64,000 bases of DNA. Origin: Pseudorhodoferax sp. Leaf274. GTDB lineage: Bacteria > Pseudomonadota > Gammaproteobacteria > Burkholderiales > Burkholderiaceae_C. The position numbers were made by a program, and so were the translations under genes. Each line of letters begins with the position of its first letter. The stretch's first letter is position 1. The DNA is taken from NCBI RefSeq assembly GCF_001422445.1, contig NZ_LMNA01000012.1, forward strand, positions 248,001-312,000, written 5' to 3'. The notes below the pieces were generated by a model. The model had not been told where the DNA came from, ran no database searches, and saw only the letters and a list, made by a program, of their open reading frames with translations. Below, piece by piece: positions 34,689-43,205 of this stretch.

Positions 34689-35282
34689 ATGAAGAACCTC
34701 GTGATCCTGATTTCCGGCGGCGGCTCCAACATGGAAGCCATCGTGCGCACCGCGCAGCAGCGCGACTGGCCCGGCCGCCTGCACGCCCGCGTGGCGGCCG
34801 TGCTGAGCAACCGTCCCGATTGCGCCGGACTGGCGCGCGCCCGGGCGTTGGGCGTGCCGACCGCTGCCGTCGACCACCGCGCCTTTGCCCAGGCGGCCGA
34901 CCCGCGCGCGGCCTTCGATGCCGCGCTGGCCGAGGCCATCGACCTGCATGCGCCCGACCTGGTCGTGCTGGCCGGTTTCATGCGCATCCTGACGCCCGGT
35001 TTCGTGCGCCGCTACGCGGGCCGCCTCGTCAACATCCATCCTTCGCTGCTGCCGGCCTTTCCGGGCCTGCACACCCACCGGCGCGCCATCGAGGCCGGTT
35101 GCCGCGTGGCCGGCGCCACCGTGCACCGCGTGACCGAAGAGCTGGACCACGGCCCCATCCTCGACCAGGTGGTGGTGCCGGTGCTGCCCGGCGACGACGA
35201 GGCCGCGCTGTCTGCGCGCGTGCTGACGCAGGAGCACCGCATGTACCCGCGCGCGATCGAGCGGCTGCTGGCCACGGGCTGA
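34689..35282 (+). CDS. purN: Phosphoribosylglycinamide formyltransferase
   Basis: A 197-residue GAR transformylase of purine synthesis, using 10-formyltetrahydrofolate. The start shows ISGGGSNMEAI. The catalytic set is visible: N and H in VNIHPSLLPAFPGLH (about residues 114-128) and D in ELDHGPILDQ (about 155). It reads divergently from the acyl-CoA dehydrogenase genes and is followed 39 nt later by rsmB. Confidence 0.96.
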   Translation: MKNLVILISGGGSNMEAIVRTAQQRDWPGRLHARVAAVLSNRPDCAGLARARALGVPTAAVDHRAFAQAADPRAAFDAALAEAIDLHAPDLVVLAGFMRILTPGFVRRYAGRLVNIHPSLLPAFPGLHTHRRAIEAGCRVAGATVHRVTEELDHGPILDQVVVPVLPGDDEAALSARVLTQEHRMYPRAIERLLATG

Positions 35283-35321
35283 GCAGGCCTGCGCCGACGA
35301 TCCCGGGACGACAATCGCCCC

Positions 35322-36602
35322 ATGCATCCCAAAGCCGTTCTGGACGCCTGCGCCGACCTCGTGCGCGAGGCGCTGGTCTTCGACCATCCCGCCGACGCCG
35401 TGGCGGCGCGCTTCTTCCGCACCCACCGTGGCCTCGGTCCGCGCGAGCGCGCCACGCTCTCCGACACCTTGTTCGCCGTGCTGCGCCGCAAGCTGCAGTA
35501 CGAGCATTTCGCCCCTTCGGGCTCCGGCCCCCGCGAGCGTCGCCTGGCGATCCTGGGCTTCGGCGGACCGCGCGACTTCCTGTTCTCGGCGCTGTCGCCG
35601 CAGGAGAAGGAGTGGCTGCAGCAGTGCGAGGCCGTGGCCACCGCCGACCTGCTGGACCGCCACCGCCACAACCTGCCCGAGTGGCTGGCGCAGCCGCTGC
35701 GCGCGCAACTGGGAACGGACAAGGGCCAGGATTTCTGGCCGCTGGCCGACAGCCTGCTAGGCCCGGCGCCGCTCGATCTGCGCGTCAACCAGCTCGGCGC
35801 CAAGCGTGCCGACGTGCAGCAGGAACTCCAGGCCGCCGGCATCGAAGCCCAGCCCACGCCGCATTCGCCCTGGGGCCTGCGGGTGCAGGGCAAGCCGGCG
35901 CTGAACCGCGTGGATGCGTTCACGCGCGGCGCGGTCGAAGTGCAGGACGAGGGCTCGCAACTGCTGGCCCTGCTGCTGGACGCGCGACGCGGCGAGATGG
36001 TGACCGACTTCTGCGCCGGCGCGGGCGGCAAGACGCTGGCCATCGGCGCCACGATGCGCAATACCGGCCGGCTGTATGCCTTCGACACGTCGGCGCACCG
36101 GCTGGAGGCGCTCAAGCCGCGGCTCGGCCGCAGCGGCCTGTCGAACGTGCACCCAGTGGTCATCGCGCACGAGCGTGACGACCGCATCAAGCGCCTGGCC
36201 GGCAAGATGGACCGCGTGCTCGTCGACGCGCCTTGCAGCGGCACCGGAACGTTGCGCCGGCACCCGGACCTCAAGTGGCGCCAGGACCAGAGGGCCGTGG
36301 ACGCGTTGTCCGCGCTCCAGCTGGCCGTGCTGCAAAGCGCTGCACGCCTGCTCAAGCCCGGTGGGCGGCTGGTCTATGCCACGTGCAGCCTGCTGGCGCA
36401 GGAAAACGAAGACGTTGCCGCGGCGTTCACGGCCGCGCAGAAGGCGTTCGTGCCGCTGCCCGTGGCGGCAGAGCTGGCCCGCCTCAAGGTCGATGGTGCG
36501 CAGGGCCTGTGCACCGGCCCGGACGGGCAGTTCCTGCGCCTGTGGCCGCACCGGCACGCCACCGATGGTTTCTTCGCCGCGATCTGGCAAAGACAAGCCT
36601 GA
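35322..36602 (+). CDS. rsmB: 16S rRNA (cytosine-C5) methyltransferase, RsmB family
   Basis: A 426-residue SAM-dependent RNA m5C methyltransferase. The N-terminal half is a NusB-like helical region. The C-terminal half has the SAM site DFCAGAGGKTLAIGA (about residues 228-242) and the two active-site cysteines, in DAPCSGTG (about 302-309) and in YATCSLLAQENE (about 350). Length and layout match RsmB (about 430 aa); the exact target base is inferred from the family. Confidence 0.9.
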   Translation: MHPKAVLDACADLVREALVFDHPADAVAARFFRTHRGLGPRERATLSDTLFAVLRRKLQYEHFAPSGSGPRERRLAILGFGGPRDFLFSALSPQEKEWLQQCEAVATADLLDRHRHNLPEWLAQPLRAQLGTDKGQDFWPLADSLLGPAPLDLRVNQLGAKRADVQQELQAAGIEAQPTPHSPWGLRVQGKPALNRVDAFTRGAVEVQDEGSQLLALLLDARRGEMVTDFCAGAGGKTLAIGATMRNTGRLYAFDTSAHRLEALKPRLGRSGLSNVHPVVIAHERDDRIKRLAGKMDRVLVDAPCSGTGTLRRHPDLKWRQDQRAVDALSALQLAVLQSAARLLKPGGRLVYATCSLLAQENEDVAAAFTAAQKAFVPLPVAAELARLKVDGAQGLCTGPDGQFLRLWPHRHATDGFFAAIWQRQA

Positions 36603-36724
36603 GCAAAGGTTGTTTCCGCACCATAGGCCAAAACGAGACAGCATCCTACAATGGTCTGTTTTTTCGGCGACGCCATCTGTGCTATGCGCGCGCCTGAAGA
36701 AACCGGAGAAGGGCTGATCTAGAT

Positions 36725-37939
36725 ATGTTGCTACCCGATTGGGCTGTGTTGAACGCTGCCGTGGACTGGCTTGCCAATGGTCTGTGGAATCTGTCCTGGT
36801 GGCAGATCGTGTTGTATGCACTGTTCACAACGCATATCACGATCGCCAGCGTGACGATTTATCTGCACCGCCACCAGGCGCACCGTGCGATGGATCTGCA
36901 CTGGCTGCCTTCGCATTTCTTCCGCTTCTGGCTCTGGCTGGCCACTGGCCAAGTCACCAGGGAATGGGTGGCCGTGCACCGCAAGCACCACGCCAAGTGC
37001 GAAACCGCCGACGACCCGCACAGCCCCCACGCCCACGGCATCGAGACCGTGTTCTGGAAGGGCGCCGAGCTGTACCGCGCGGAAACCAACAACCAGGAAA
37101 CCATCAACAAGTTCAGCCTGGGCTGCCCCAACGACTGGATCGAGCGCAACCTGTATTCGCGCTTCAGCTGGCAGGGCGTGGGCCTGATGCTGATCCTGAA
37201 CCTGGCGTTGTTCGGCGCGGCCGGTCTGGTCGTGTGGGCGGTGCAGATGGTCTGGATCCCGTTCTGGGCTGCAGGCGTCGTCAACGGCATCGGCCACTAC
37301 TGGGGCTACCGCAACTTCGAGGCGCCGGACGCCAGCACCAACATCTCGCCCTGGGGCATCATCATCGGCGGCGAGGAGTTGCACAACAACCACCACACCT
37401 ACCCGACATCGGCCAAGTTCTCGGTCAAGCCCTATGAGTTCGACGTGGGCTGGATGTACATCAGCATGATGCAGCGCGTGGGCCTGGCCAAGGTCAAGAA
37501 GACGCCGCCGCGCCTGCAACTGGGCCAGATCAAGCCGGTTGCCGACGAGAAGACGCTGGAAGCTCTCATCGCGCACCGCTACGAGGTCATGGCCGGCTAT
37601 GCACGCGAACTCAAGCGCACCTGCCAGGACGAGATCGCCGTGCTCAAGGCCAAGCAGGCCGACGCTTCGGTGCTGGTGGCCGCGCGCCGCTGGCTGCACC
37701 GCGACGACGAGCGCGTGCCGGCATCGGCCCAGCCGAAGATCGCCGAAGCGCGTGCCGCCCATCCCGTGCTCGACAAGATGGTCACCATGCGCGAGGAACT
37801 GCGCCAGATGTGGCTGTCCACCTCGCTGTCGCGCGAGCAACTGACGGCCAACCTCCAGGCCTGGTGCCACCGCGCCGAAAGCAGCGGCATCCAGGCGCTG
37901 CAGGATTTCTCGGTCCGCCTGCGCTCCGCCCACGTCTGA
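36725..37939 (+). CDS. Membrane fatty acid desaturase (acyl-lipid / acyl-CoA type)
   Basis: A 404-residue integral membrane di-iron desaturase. The three histidine boxes are present: HRHQAH (about residues 48-53), HRKHH (about 85-89) and HNNHH (about 221-225). Four hydrophobic spans lie around them. The C-terminal 130 residues form an extra helical, charged region. Such enzymes introduce double bases into membrane fatty acyl chains, which keeps membranes fluid in the cold. A TACAAT element lies at 36647-36652, but I could not find a good -35 partner. A strong terminator follows. Confidence 0.9.
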   Translation: MLLPDWAVLNAAVDWLANGLWNLSWWQIVLYALFTTHITIASVTIYLHRHQAHRAMDLHWLPSHFFRFWLWLATGQVTREWVAVHRKHHAKCETADDPHSPHAHGIETVFWKGAELYRAETNNQETINKFSLGCPNDWIERNLYSRFSWQGVGLMLILNLALFGAAGLVVWAVQMVWIPFWAAGVVNGIGHYWGYRNFEAPDASTNISPWGIIIGGEELHNNHHTYPTSAKFSVKPYEFDVGWMYISMMQRVGLAKVKKTPPRLQLGQIKPVADEKTLEALIAHRYEVMAGYARELKRTCQDEIAVLKAKQADASVLVAARRWLHRDDERVPASAQPKIAEARAAHPVLDKMVTMREELRQMWLSTSLSREQLTANLQAWCHRAESSGIQALQDFSVRLRSAHV

Positions 37940-37962
37940 GCCTTCACGACGTTCTCCAAGAG

Positions 37963-37992
37963 ACACCCCGCCGCCCGCGGGGTGTTTTGTTT
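37963..37992 (+). terminator. Intrinsic terminator after the desaturase gene
   Basis: A perfect 9-bp stem ACACCCCGC / GCGGGGTGT with a 5-nt loop is followed by TTTGTTTT. It closes the desaturase transcript 24 nt after the stop. Confidence 0.88.
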
Positions 37993-38121
37993 TGGGCGGG
38001 CCGCTTTGTCAGCCGCACGGCAGGGGCGGCTGTCGGCGCCGTTCCATTTGTGCCGGTGCGCGGCCGCGGGTGGAGATGCGGGCTCCATACTGCAGGTCCC
38101 CAAAAGAAGCAGGAGCCGACG

Positions 38122-38535
38122 ATGCGCGCACGGAATGTTCAATCACGCAGTGTTCGATGGGCCGGGTGCCTTGCGCTTTGGATCGCGGTCTCGTTGCCGG
38201 CCGGTGCCCAGCCGACGGCGGGCCAGGCGGCTGCCGCGGCCGGCGGTGGCAGCACCACCTCGGCCAATGGCGGCACCGGCGGCGTCGGGCTGGGCGGCAC
38301 AGGCCCTGGTGTGGCCGCACGTCCCGGCACAGCGGGTGGCGCGGGCAGTCCGGATACGGCGCAGCCGCCAGGCAATGGCGCACTGGTCGGGCCGCGCGCA
38401 CAACGCCAGAGCCGCGAGCTGATGGCAGAGCACCCGGAGCGGGCCGCCAGCACGCCGCGCAACACGGGCCAGCGCGCGTTGATGCTGGACCAATCGCGCC
38501 GGCCGGCCGCGGCAGCGTCGGCGGTGCAGCGCTGA
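38122..38535 (+). CDS. Small exported Gly/Ala-rich protein of unknown function
   Basis: A 137-residue protein. Residues 1 to about 32 look like a signal peptide (basic start, hydrophobic CLALWIAVSLPAGA, then AQP). The mature part is very rich in Gly, Ala, Ser and Thr up to about residue 95, with a more charged tail. AGGAG lies 7 bases before the ATG. No domain is recognised and it is probably largely disordered in the periplasm. It ends 5 nt before the zinc deacylase gene on the same strand. Confidence 0.65.
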   Translation: MRARNVQSRSVRWAGCLALWIAVSLPAGAQPTAGQAAAAAGGGSTTSANGGTGGVGLGGTGPGVAARPGTAGGAGSPDTAQPPGNGALVGPRAQRQSRELMAEHPERAASTPRNTGQRALMLDQSRRPAAAASAVQR

Positions 38536-38540
38536 GCCGC

Positions 38541-39503
38541 ATGGACGAATCCCTGCGCCTGCACTCCTTTTTGTCGCCGCGGCCTGGTGCGCGGCTGGTC
38601 GTGCTTGGCGGCGTGCACGGTGACGAGACATGCGGCACGGTGGCCATCGAGCGCGTGCGCGCCGAACTGGAATCCGGCCAACGGGCGCTTCGGCGTGGCG
38701 AGTTGACCCTGGTGCCTGTGGCCAACCCATTGGCCAGGCAGCGCCAGCACCGTGAGGGCGAGCGCAACCTGAACCGCTCCTTCCGGCCCGATCCGCAGCC
38801 GGAAGACTACGAGGCGCGCATCACCAACCTGCTGTGCCCCGTGCTCGCGCGCCATGACGTGCTGCTGGACCTGCACTCCTTCCACACCGCCGGTGCGCCG
38901 TTCTCGATGATCGGCCCGCGCGACAACGACGGGCCGCTGGAACCGTTCGCCCGCGCGCGGGAGGAGGGCCGGCTGGCGCTGCATCTCGGCACGCCGTGCG
39001 TGGTGGAAGCCTGGCTGGACGTCTACGCTGCCCGGCTGGCGCGGCTCGGCCAGTCGACGGACGAACGCGCCATGGCATTCGGCTGGGGCACCAACGAGTA
39101 CATGCGCAGCCAGGGCGGCTATGCGGTGACGCTGGAGTGCGGGCAGCACCGCGATCCCCAGGCGCCCGAGGTGGCGTACCGCGCCATCCTCGCCTGCCTG
39201 GCGCTGTTGGACATGGCCGGCGCGGCGCCGCCGGCACCCAGGCCGCCGCGCTTGCTGCGCCTGGTCGATGTGGTCGACCGCCATGCGGACGGCGACCGCC
39301 TGCTGCGCGACTGGGCCAGCTTCGACCCGGTGCAGCGCGGCCAGCACATCGGCGTGCGCGCCGATGGCACGGTGGTCGAGGCGCCTTGCGAAGGCGTCAT
39401 CGTGTTTCCGAATCCTGAGGCCACCCCTGGCAGCGAGTGGTTCTACCTGGCCGTCGACAGCGAGCGATGTCTCGACGAACCCGGCCTCACGCCAGTTCCG
39501 TGA
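38541..39503 (+). CDS. Succinylglutamate desuccinylase / aspartoacylase family zinc hydrolase
   Basis: A 320-residue M14-like zinc deacylase. The zinc ligands H and E are in GGVHGDETCG (about residues 22-31) and the third ligand H in LLDLHSFHT (about 109-117). The substrate arginine region shows EGERNLNRSF, and the catalytic Glu lies in VTLECGQH (about 197). The C-terminal part forms the usual beta domain. Members remove N-acyl groups from amino acids; neighbouring genes do not point to arginine degradation, so the exact substrate is open. It converges with the transglutaminase gene, overlapping by 17 nt. Confidence 0.88.
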   Translation: MDESLRLHSFLSPRPGARLVVLGGVHGDETCGTVAIERVRAELESGQRALRRGELTLVPVANPLARQRQHREGERNLNRSFRPDPQPEDYEARITNLLCPVLARHDVLLDLHSFHTAGAPFSMIGPRDNDGPLEPFARAREEGRLALHLGTPCVVEAWLDVYAARLARLGQSTDERAMAFGWGTNEYMRSQGGYAVTLECGQHRDPQAPEVAYRAILACLALLDMAGAAPPAPRPPRLLRLVDVVDRHADGDRLLRDWASFDPVQRGQHIGVRADGTVVEAPCEGVIVFPNPEATPGSEWFYLAVDSERCLDEPGLTPVP

Positions 39504-40299
39504 CCACCTCGAAGCGCGCCAGCTGGTGCTGGCCGAAGACCATGGTGATGGGTACATCGGCCGCATCGCGGCCGCGCGCCAGCAGCACGCGTCCGATGCG
39601 GGGCGTGTTGTGGCGGGCGTCGAAGGTGTGCCACTGGCCGCCCAGGTAGACCTCGAACCACGCGCTGAAATCCATGGGGTAGGGCACCGGCGGGATGCCG
39701 ATGTCGCCCAGGTAGCCGGTGGCATAGCGCGCCGGAATGTTCATGCAGCGGCACAGGGAGACGGCCAGGTGGGCGAAGTCGCGGCACACGCCCACACGCT
39801 CCTGCCAGGCCTGCAGCGCGGTCCGCGTGGGTCGCGCGAAGCCGTAGTCGAAGCGCAGGTGCTGGTGCACGTAGTCGCAGATGGCCTGCACGCGGCCCCA
39901 GCCGGGTTGAAGGCCGGAGAAGCGGCCCCAGGCAAAGGATAGGAGTTCGCCATCGAAGTCGCAATAGCGGCTGGGCAGCAGGAACTGCAGGCACTCGACG
40001 GGCAGATCACCCACCGCGTGCTCCCAGGCGCCCCAGTTCACGGCGTCGGGCAGGCCGCTGTCGCGCACCACCGCCTGGTTGCGCAGCCGCACTTCACTGG
40101 TGCCAGCGTCCACACGCACGCGCGCGCACTGGTTGCCGAACGCATCCTGGTAGAAGTCCGTCGGCAACGGCGGGCTGATCGTGATGTCCTCTGGTGCCAC
40201 CAGATCACCCGCGCGCGAGGGATGCAGTTGGAGCAGGTAGATCAATGCGGTGGGGGCGCTGACTTGCAGCGCGATGTCGTATCCGATGCGGATCAACAT
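39487..40299 (-). CDS. Transglutaminase-like cysteine peptidase family protein
   Basis: A 270-residue protein with an N-terminal beta region and a transglutaminase-like core. The catalytic cysteine is in GVCRDFAHLA (about residues 167-176), the histidine in GGQWHTFDARHN (about 222-233), and the aspartate in the same FDARHN element. I start at ATG 40299 (MLIRIGYDI), which matches the family start; a start 15 nt upstream is also possible. Bacterial members are presumed proteases or cross-linking enzymes, and no partner is visible here. Confidence 0.87.
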   Translation of the reverse strand: MLIRIGYDIALQVSAPTALIYLLQLHPSRAGDLVAPEDITISPPLPTDFYQDAFGNQCARVRVDAGTSEVRLRNQAVVRDSGLPDAVNWGAWEHAVGDLPVECLQFLLPSRYCDFDGELLSFAWGRFSGLQPGWGRVQAICDYVHQHLRFDYGFARPTRTALQAWQERVGVCRDFAHLAVSLCRCMNIPARYATGYLGDIGIPPVPYPMDFSAWFEVYLGGQWHTFDARHNTPRIGRVLLARGRDAADVPITMVFGQHQLARFEVVTELA

Positions 40300-40416
40300 G
40301 GCGTTTTGCGGCAAAGCCGCGCAGAGTGGTAGGGCATCCTACGCATCGTATGCCCCGAAGTGGGCACCCGGCGTTTGTATTCTTCCCGTTCGCGCGTAGG
40401 CGCAGGGCTCGCTGCT

Positions 40417-41724
40417 TCAGCCTTGCTGCAACCGGTCGAGCAGTTCCTGCGTGGGGAAGCCGTCTGCTGGAAGGCCGACGCTGCGTTGCCAGCCCCGGAG
40501 GGCGCCGCGCGTGGCAGGCCCCAGCACGCCATCGATGGTGCCAGGATCGAAACCCCTGGACTGCAGCGCCTGTTGCAGAGCCTGCATCGCGTTGCGCGAC
40601 AGCGGCTTCAGGTCGCGCGGCCAGTCTGCCTGGACGGCCGGCCCACCTGCGATGCGCTGGGCCAGCAGGGCCACGCCCAGTGCGTAGCTGGTCGCGTTGT
40701 TGTAGCGCAGGATGGCGCGGAAGTTCGGCCCCACGAGGAACACCGGCCCACGCGCACCTGCGGGCAGCAGCAGGTTGGCATCACGCAGGGTCGGCAGGTC
40801 GGGCAGTGCCGCTCCGTCCGCCGCGCGCACGCCCTCGGCAGCCCACTGCGCGCTGGACTGGCGCAGCGCGTCGTCGGCCCGGCTGAGGTCGAAACCGGGC
40901 GGCAGCCGCACCTCCAGCCCCCAGGGCTGGCCGCGCTGCCAGCCTTCGCGCGCAAGGAAGTGCGCGGTCGAGGCCGTCACGTCGGCCATGCTGCCCCAGA
41001 TGTCGCGCCGGCCGTCGCCATCCGCGTCCACCGCGTAGGCCAGGAAATTGGAGGGCAGGAACTGGGTCTGCCCCATCGCCCCGGCCCAGGAGCCCAGCAT
41101 GCGCTCGCGCGCGATGTCGCCGTTCTGCAGGATGCGCAGGGCGGCCATCAGCTGGCCGCGGGCCCAGGCCGCGCGCCGGCCCTCGAACGCCAGCGTGGCC
41201 AGCGCATCGATGGTGGGCGTGTCGCCATAGTTGCTGCCGTAGTTGCTCTCCATGCCCCAGATCGCGACCACGATCTCGGCCGGCACACCGTAGCGCGCCG
41301 CTGCCGCATCGGCGAACGTCCGCACCTCGAGCAGCTTGTCCTGGCCGCGTGCCACGCGGGTGGGCGAGACGGCGGTGTCCAGGTAGTCCCAGACACTGCG
41401 TGTGAACTCGGGTTGCGAACGGTCCAGCGCCACCACCTGGTCCAGGTGCCGCACGCCGTCGAAGGCGGTGTGCAGCGTGGCATCCGTGATGCCGGCGGCG
41501 CGCGCCTCGGCACGGAATCGCGCGATCCACTGGGCAAAGTCCTGGGTCTGGGTCGACACCGGCGGTTGAACCGCAACGGACGGGGGCGGCGCTTGCGGTG
41601 CCGTGGGCGGCGCGGCGGGCGAAGCAGGCGCCGCGGGCACGGATGACGGCGGTGTCGCGCATCCCGCCATGGCCAGGGCCGCCAACAGCGGTGCGAGGGT
41701 GCGGCGGCGGTACGTCAGGAGCAT
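40417..41724 (-). CDS. Lytic murein transglycosylase (MltB-like lipoprotein)
   Basis: A 435-residue outer-membrane-type lipoprotein that cleaves peptidoglycan. The lipobox LAMAGC is near residues 18-23, followed by a Pro/Ala-rich linker. The SLT_2/MltB catalytic domain (about 60-360) contains the catalytic Glu in IWGMESNYGSNYG. A C-terminal peptidoglycan-binding domain (about 370-432) shows GFDPGTIDGVLGPATRGAL. ATG 41724 gives the lipoprotein signal; the longer frame runs through the tRNA and is rejected. Only 16 nt separate the tRNA CCA end from its start codon. Confidence 0.93.
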   Translation of the reverse strand: MLLTYRRRTLAPLLAALAMAGCATPPSSVPAAPASPAAPPTAPQAPPPSVAVQPPVSTQTQDFAQWIARFRAEARAAGITDATLHTAFDGVRHLDQVVALDRSQPEFTRSVWDYLDTAVSPTRVARGQDKLLEVRTFADAAAARYGVPAEIVVAIWGMESNYGSNYGDTPTIDALATLAFEGRRAAWARGQLMAALRILQNGDIARERMLGSWAGAMGQTQFLPSNFLAYAVDADGDGRRDIWGSMADVTASTAHFLAREGWQRGQPWGLEVRLPPGFDLSRADDALRQSSAQWAAEGVRAADGAALPDLPTLRDANLLLPAGARGPVFLVGPNFRAILRYNNATSYALGVALLAQRIAGGPAVQADWPRDLKPLSRNAMQALQQALQSRGFDPGTIDGVLGPATRGALRGWQRSVGLPADGFPTQELLDRLQQG

Positions 41725-41740
41725 GGGGGCGGTAGGGGTC

Positions 41741-41828
41741 TGGCGGAAGCTGTGAGATTCGAACTCACGGATGGTTTCCCATCGCCGGTTTTCAAGACCG
41801 GTGCAATCGACCACTCTGCCAAGCTTCC
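41741..41828 (-). tRNA. tRNA-Ser (anticodon UGA)
   Basis: On the minus strand an 88-nt tRNA begins with GGAAGCT and ends with AGCTTCC-G-CCA, so CCA is encoded. The anticodon arm CCGGT-CTTGAAA-ACCGG carries anticodon TGA, which reads UCA and related serine codons. A long variable arm (GATGGG..CCATC) and a GTTCGAATC T-loop confirm a class II serine tRNA. It lies between ureG (17 nt upstream on the same strand) and the lytic transglycosylase gene (16 nt downstream). Confidence 0.97.
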
Positions 41829-41845
41829 GAGGCGGCGGATTCTAC

Positions 41846-42508
41846 TCAGGCGGTCTGCAGCATCCCGCGCTGCTCGATGAACCGCACCACCTCCTGCAGC
41901 CCGGCCAGGGTCTTCAGGTTGGTCATGACGAAGGGCTTGAGCTCGCCGCGCGCGTTGGTGCGCATGCGCCGCGTGTCCGCCTCCATCACGGCAAGGTCGG
42001 CACCCACGTGCGGCGCCAGGTCGGTCTTGTTGATCACGAAGAGATCGCTCTTGGTGATGCCGGGGCCGCCCTTGCGCGGGATCTTCTCGCCCGCCGCCAC
42101 GTCGATCACATAGATCGTGAGGTCCGACAGCTCGGGGCTGAAGGTGGCCGCCAGGTTGTCGCCGCCGCTCTCCACGAACACCACGTCCGCGTCGGGAAAG
42201 TCCTCCAGCATGCGGTCGATGGCTTCGAGGTTGATGGACGCGTCCTCGCGGATCGCCGTGTGCGGGCAGCCGCCCGTCTCCACGCCCATGATGCGCTCGG
42301 CCGGCAGTGCGCCGCTGACGGTCAGCAGGCGCTGGTCTTCCTTGGTGTAGATGTCGTTGGTGATGGCCACCAGGTCGTACTGCGTGCGCATCTGCTTGCA
42401 GAGCATCTCCAGCAGCGTGGTCTTGCCCGAGCCGACCGGGCCGCCGATGCCCACGCGCAGTGGCGGCAGTGTCTTGGTGCGGTGGGCGATGTGGTGCAGG
42501 GCGGTCAT
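41846..42508 (-). CDS. ureG: Urease accessory GTPase UreG
   Basis: A 220-residue SIMIBI GTPase that powers nickel insertion into urease. The P-loop [13 protein letters not shown] is near residues 22-34. The metal-binding CPH motif is in [13 protein letters not shown] (about 78-90) and the base-recognition motif in [11 protein letters not shown] (about 160-170). ATG 42508 gives the usual start; it follows ureF by 13 nt. It is the last gene of the urease cluster. Confidence 0.97.
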   Translation of the reverse strand: MTALHHIAHRTKTLPPLRVGIGGPVGSGKTTLLEMLCKQMRTQYDLVAITNDIYTKEDQRLLTVSGALPAERIMGVETGGCPHTAIREDASINLEAIDRMLEDFPDADVVFVESGGDNLAATFSPELSDLTIYVIDVAAGEKIPRKGGPGITKSDLFVINKTDLAPHVGADLAVMEADTRRMRTNARGELKPFVMTNLKTLAGLQEVVRFIEQRGMLQTA

Positions 42509-42521
42509 GGTCAGGGGCTCT

Positions 42522-43205
42522 TCAGGAACGGAACAGTCGGGAATATTGGGTTTCGTGCTGTGCGGACAGGATGGCCAGCATCGGCGAGAAGGCCTGTCGC
42601 GCCGGCTCGGGCGTGGCCAGCGCCTGCTCGACGGCTGCGGGAATGGCCTGCGCCAGCCGCTGCAGCATGCGTTGGCCGGCGCTCTGCCCCAGGGGCACGG
42701 CCTTGACGGCGGCGGCCACCATGTTCTCGGCCCAGCCGAAGGCGAAGGCCAGGCAGGCCTCGCGCGGCGCGGCACCGGCACGGGCCGCTGCGAAGGCGAA
42801 GGCGATGGGATAGCAGGGCGTCAGCCCGTCAAAGGCGTCTGCAGCGTCGCCATGCTGCAGCTTGAGCCACTCCAGCATGGAGCGGCCCATCTGCTCCGTC
42901 TGCAGCACGAACTCGGCCGACTCGCGCGTGCAGCGCAGCCACGTGTCGAGCGCCTGCACGCGGGCATGGTCGCGCGCATGCCAGGCGGCGACGGCTTCTC
43001 CCACCACGGCCAGGTCGCTGCGCGCCTGGCTCAGCTGCAGTTGTGCCAGCAGCCAGTCGCCGGCCGGCTGCTCGCCGTTGGCCAGTTGGGCCTCCACCGC
43101 CGCTTCCAGTGCCTCCGAGTAGCTGAAGCCACCCACCGGCAGGGCCGGCGATGCCAGCCAGATCAGCCCCAGCAGCGTGGGGGAGGAGATGCTCAGCGTG
43201 TTCAG
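42522..43205 (-). CDS. ureF: Urease accessory protein UreF (apparent CTG start)
   Basis: About 227 residues. UreF acts with UreG and UreD/H as the nickel-delivery and quality-control complex. The family signature [19 protein letters not shown] begins near residue 15 and the C-terminus [19 protein letters not shown] is typical. There is no ATG, GTG or TTG in a sensible place: the first GTG in frame lies inside the conserved motif, and upstream frame runs inside the SHOCT gene. CTG 43205 overlaps the SHOCT stop as CTGA, so I propose this as start by analogy with ATGA coupling. A start a few codons later (second CTG or an ATC) cannot be excluded. Confidence 0.88.
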   Translation of the reverse strand: MNTLSISSPTLLGLIWLASPALPVGGFSYSEALEAAVEAQLANGEQPAGDWLLAQLQLSQARSDLAVVGEAVAAWHARDHARVQALDTWLRCTRESAEFVLQTEQMGRSMLEWLKLQHGDAADAFDGLTPCYPIAFAFAAARAGAAPREACLAFAFGWAENMVAAAVKAVPLGQSAGQRMLQRLAQAIPAAVEQALATPEPARQAFSPMLAILSAQHETQYSRLFRS

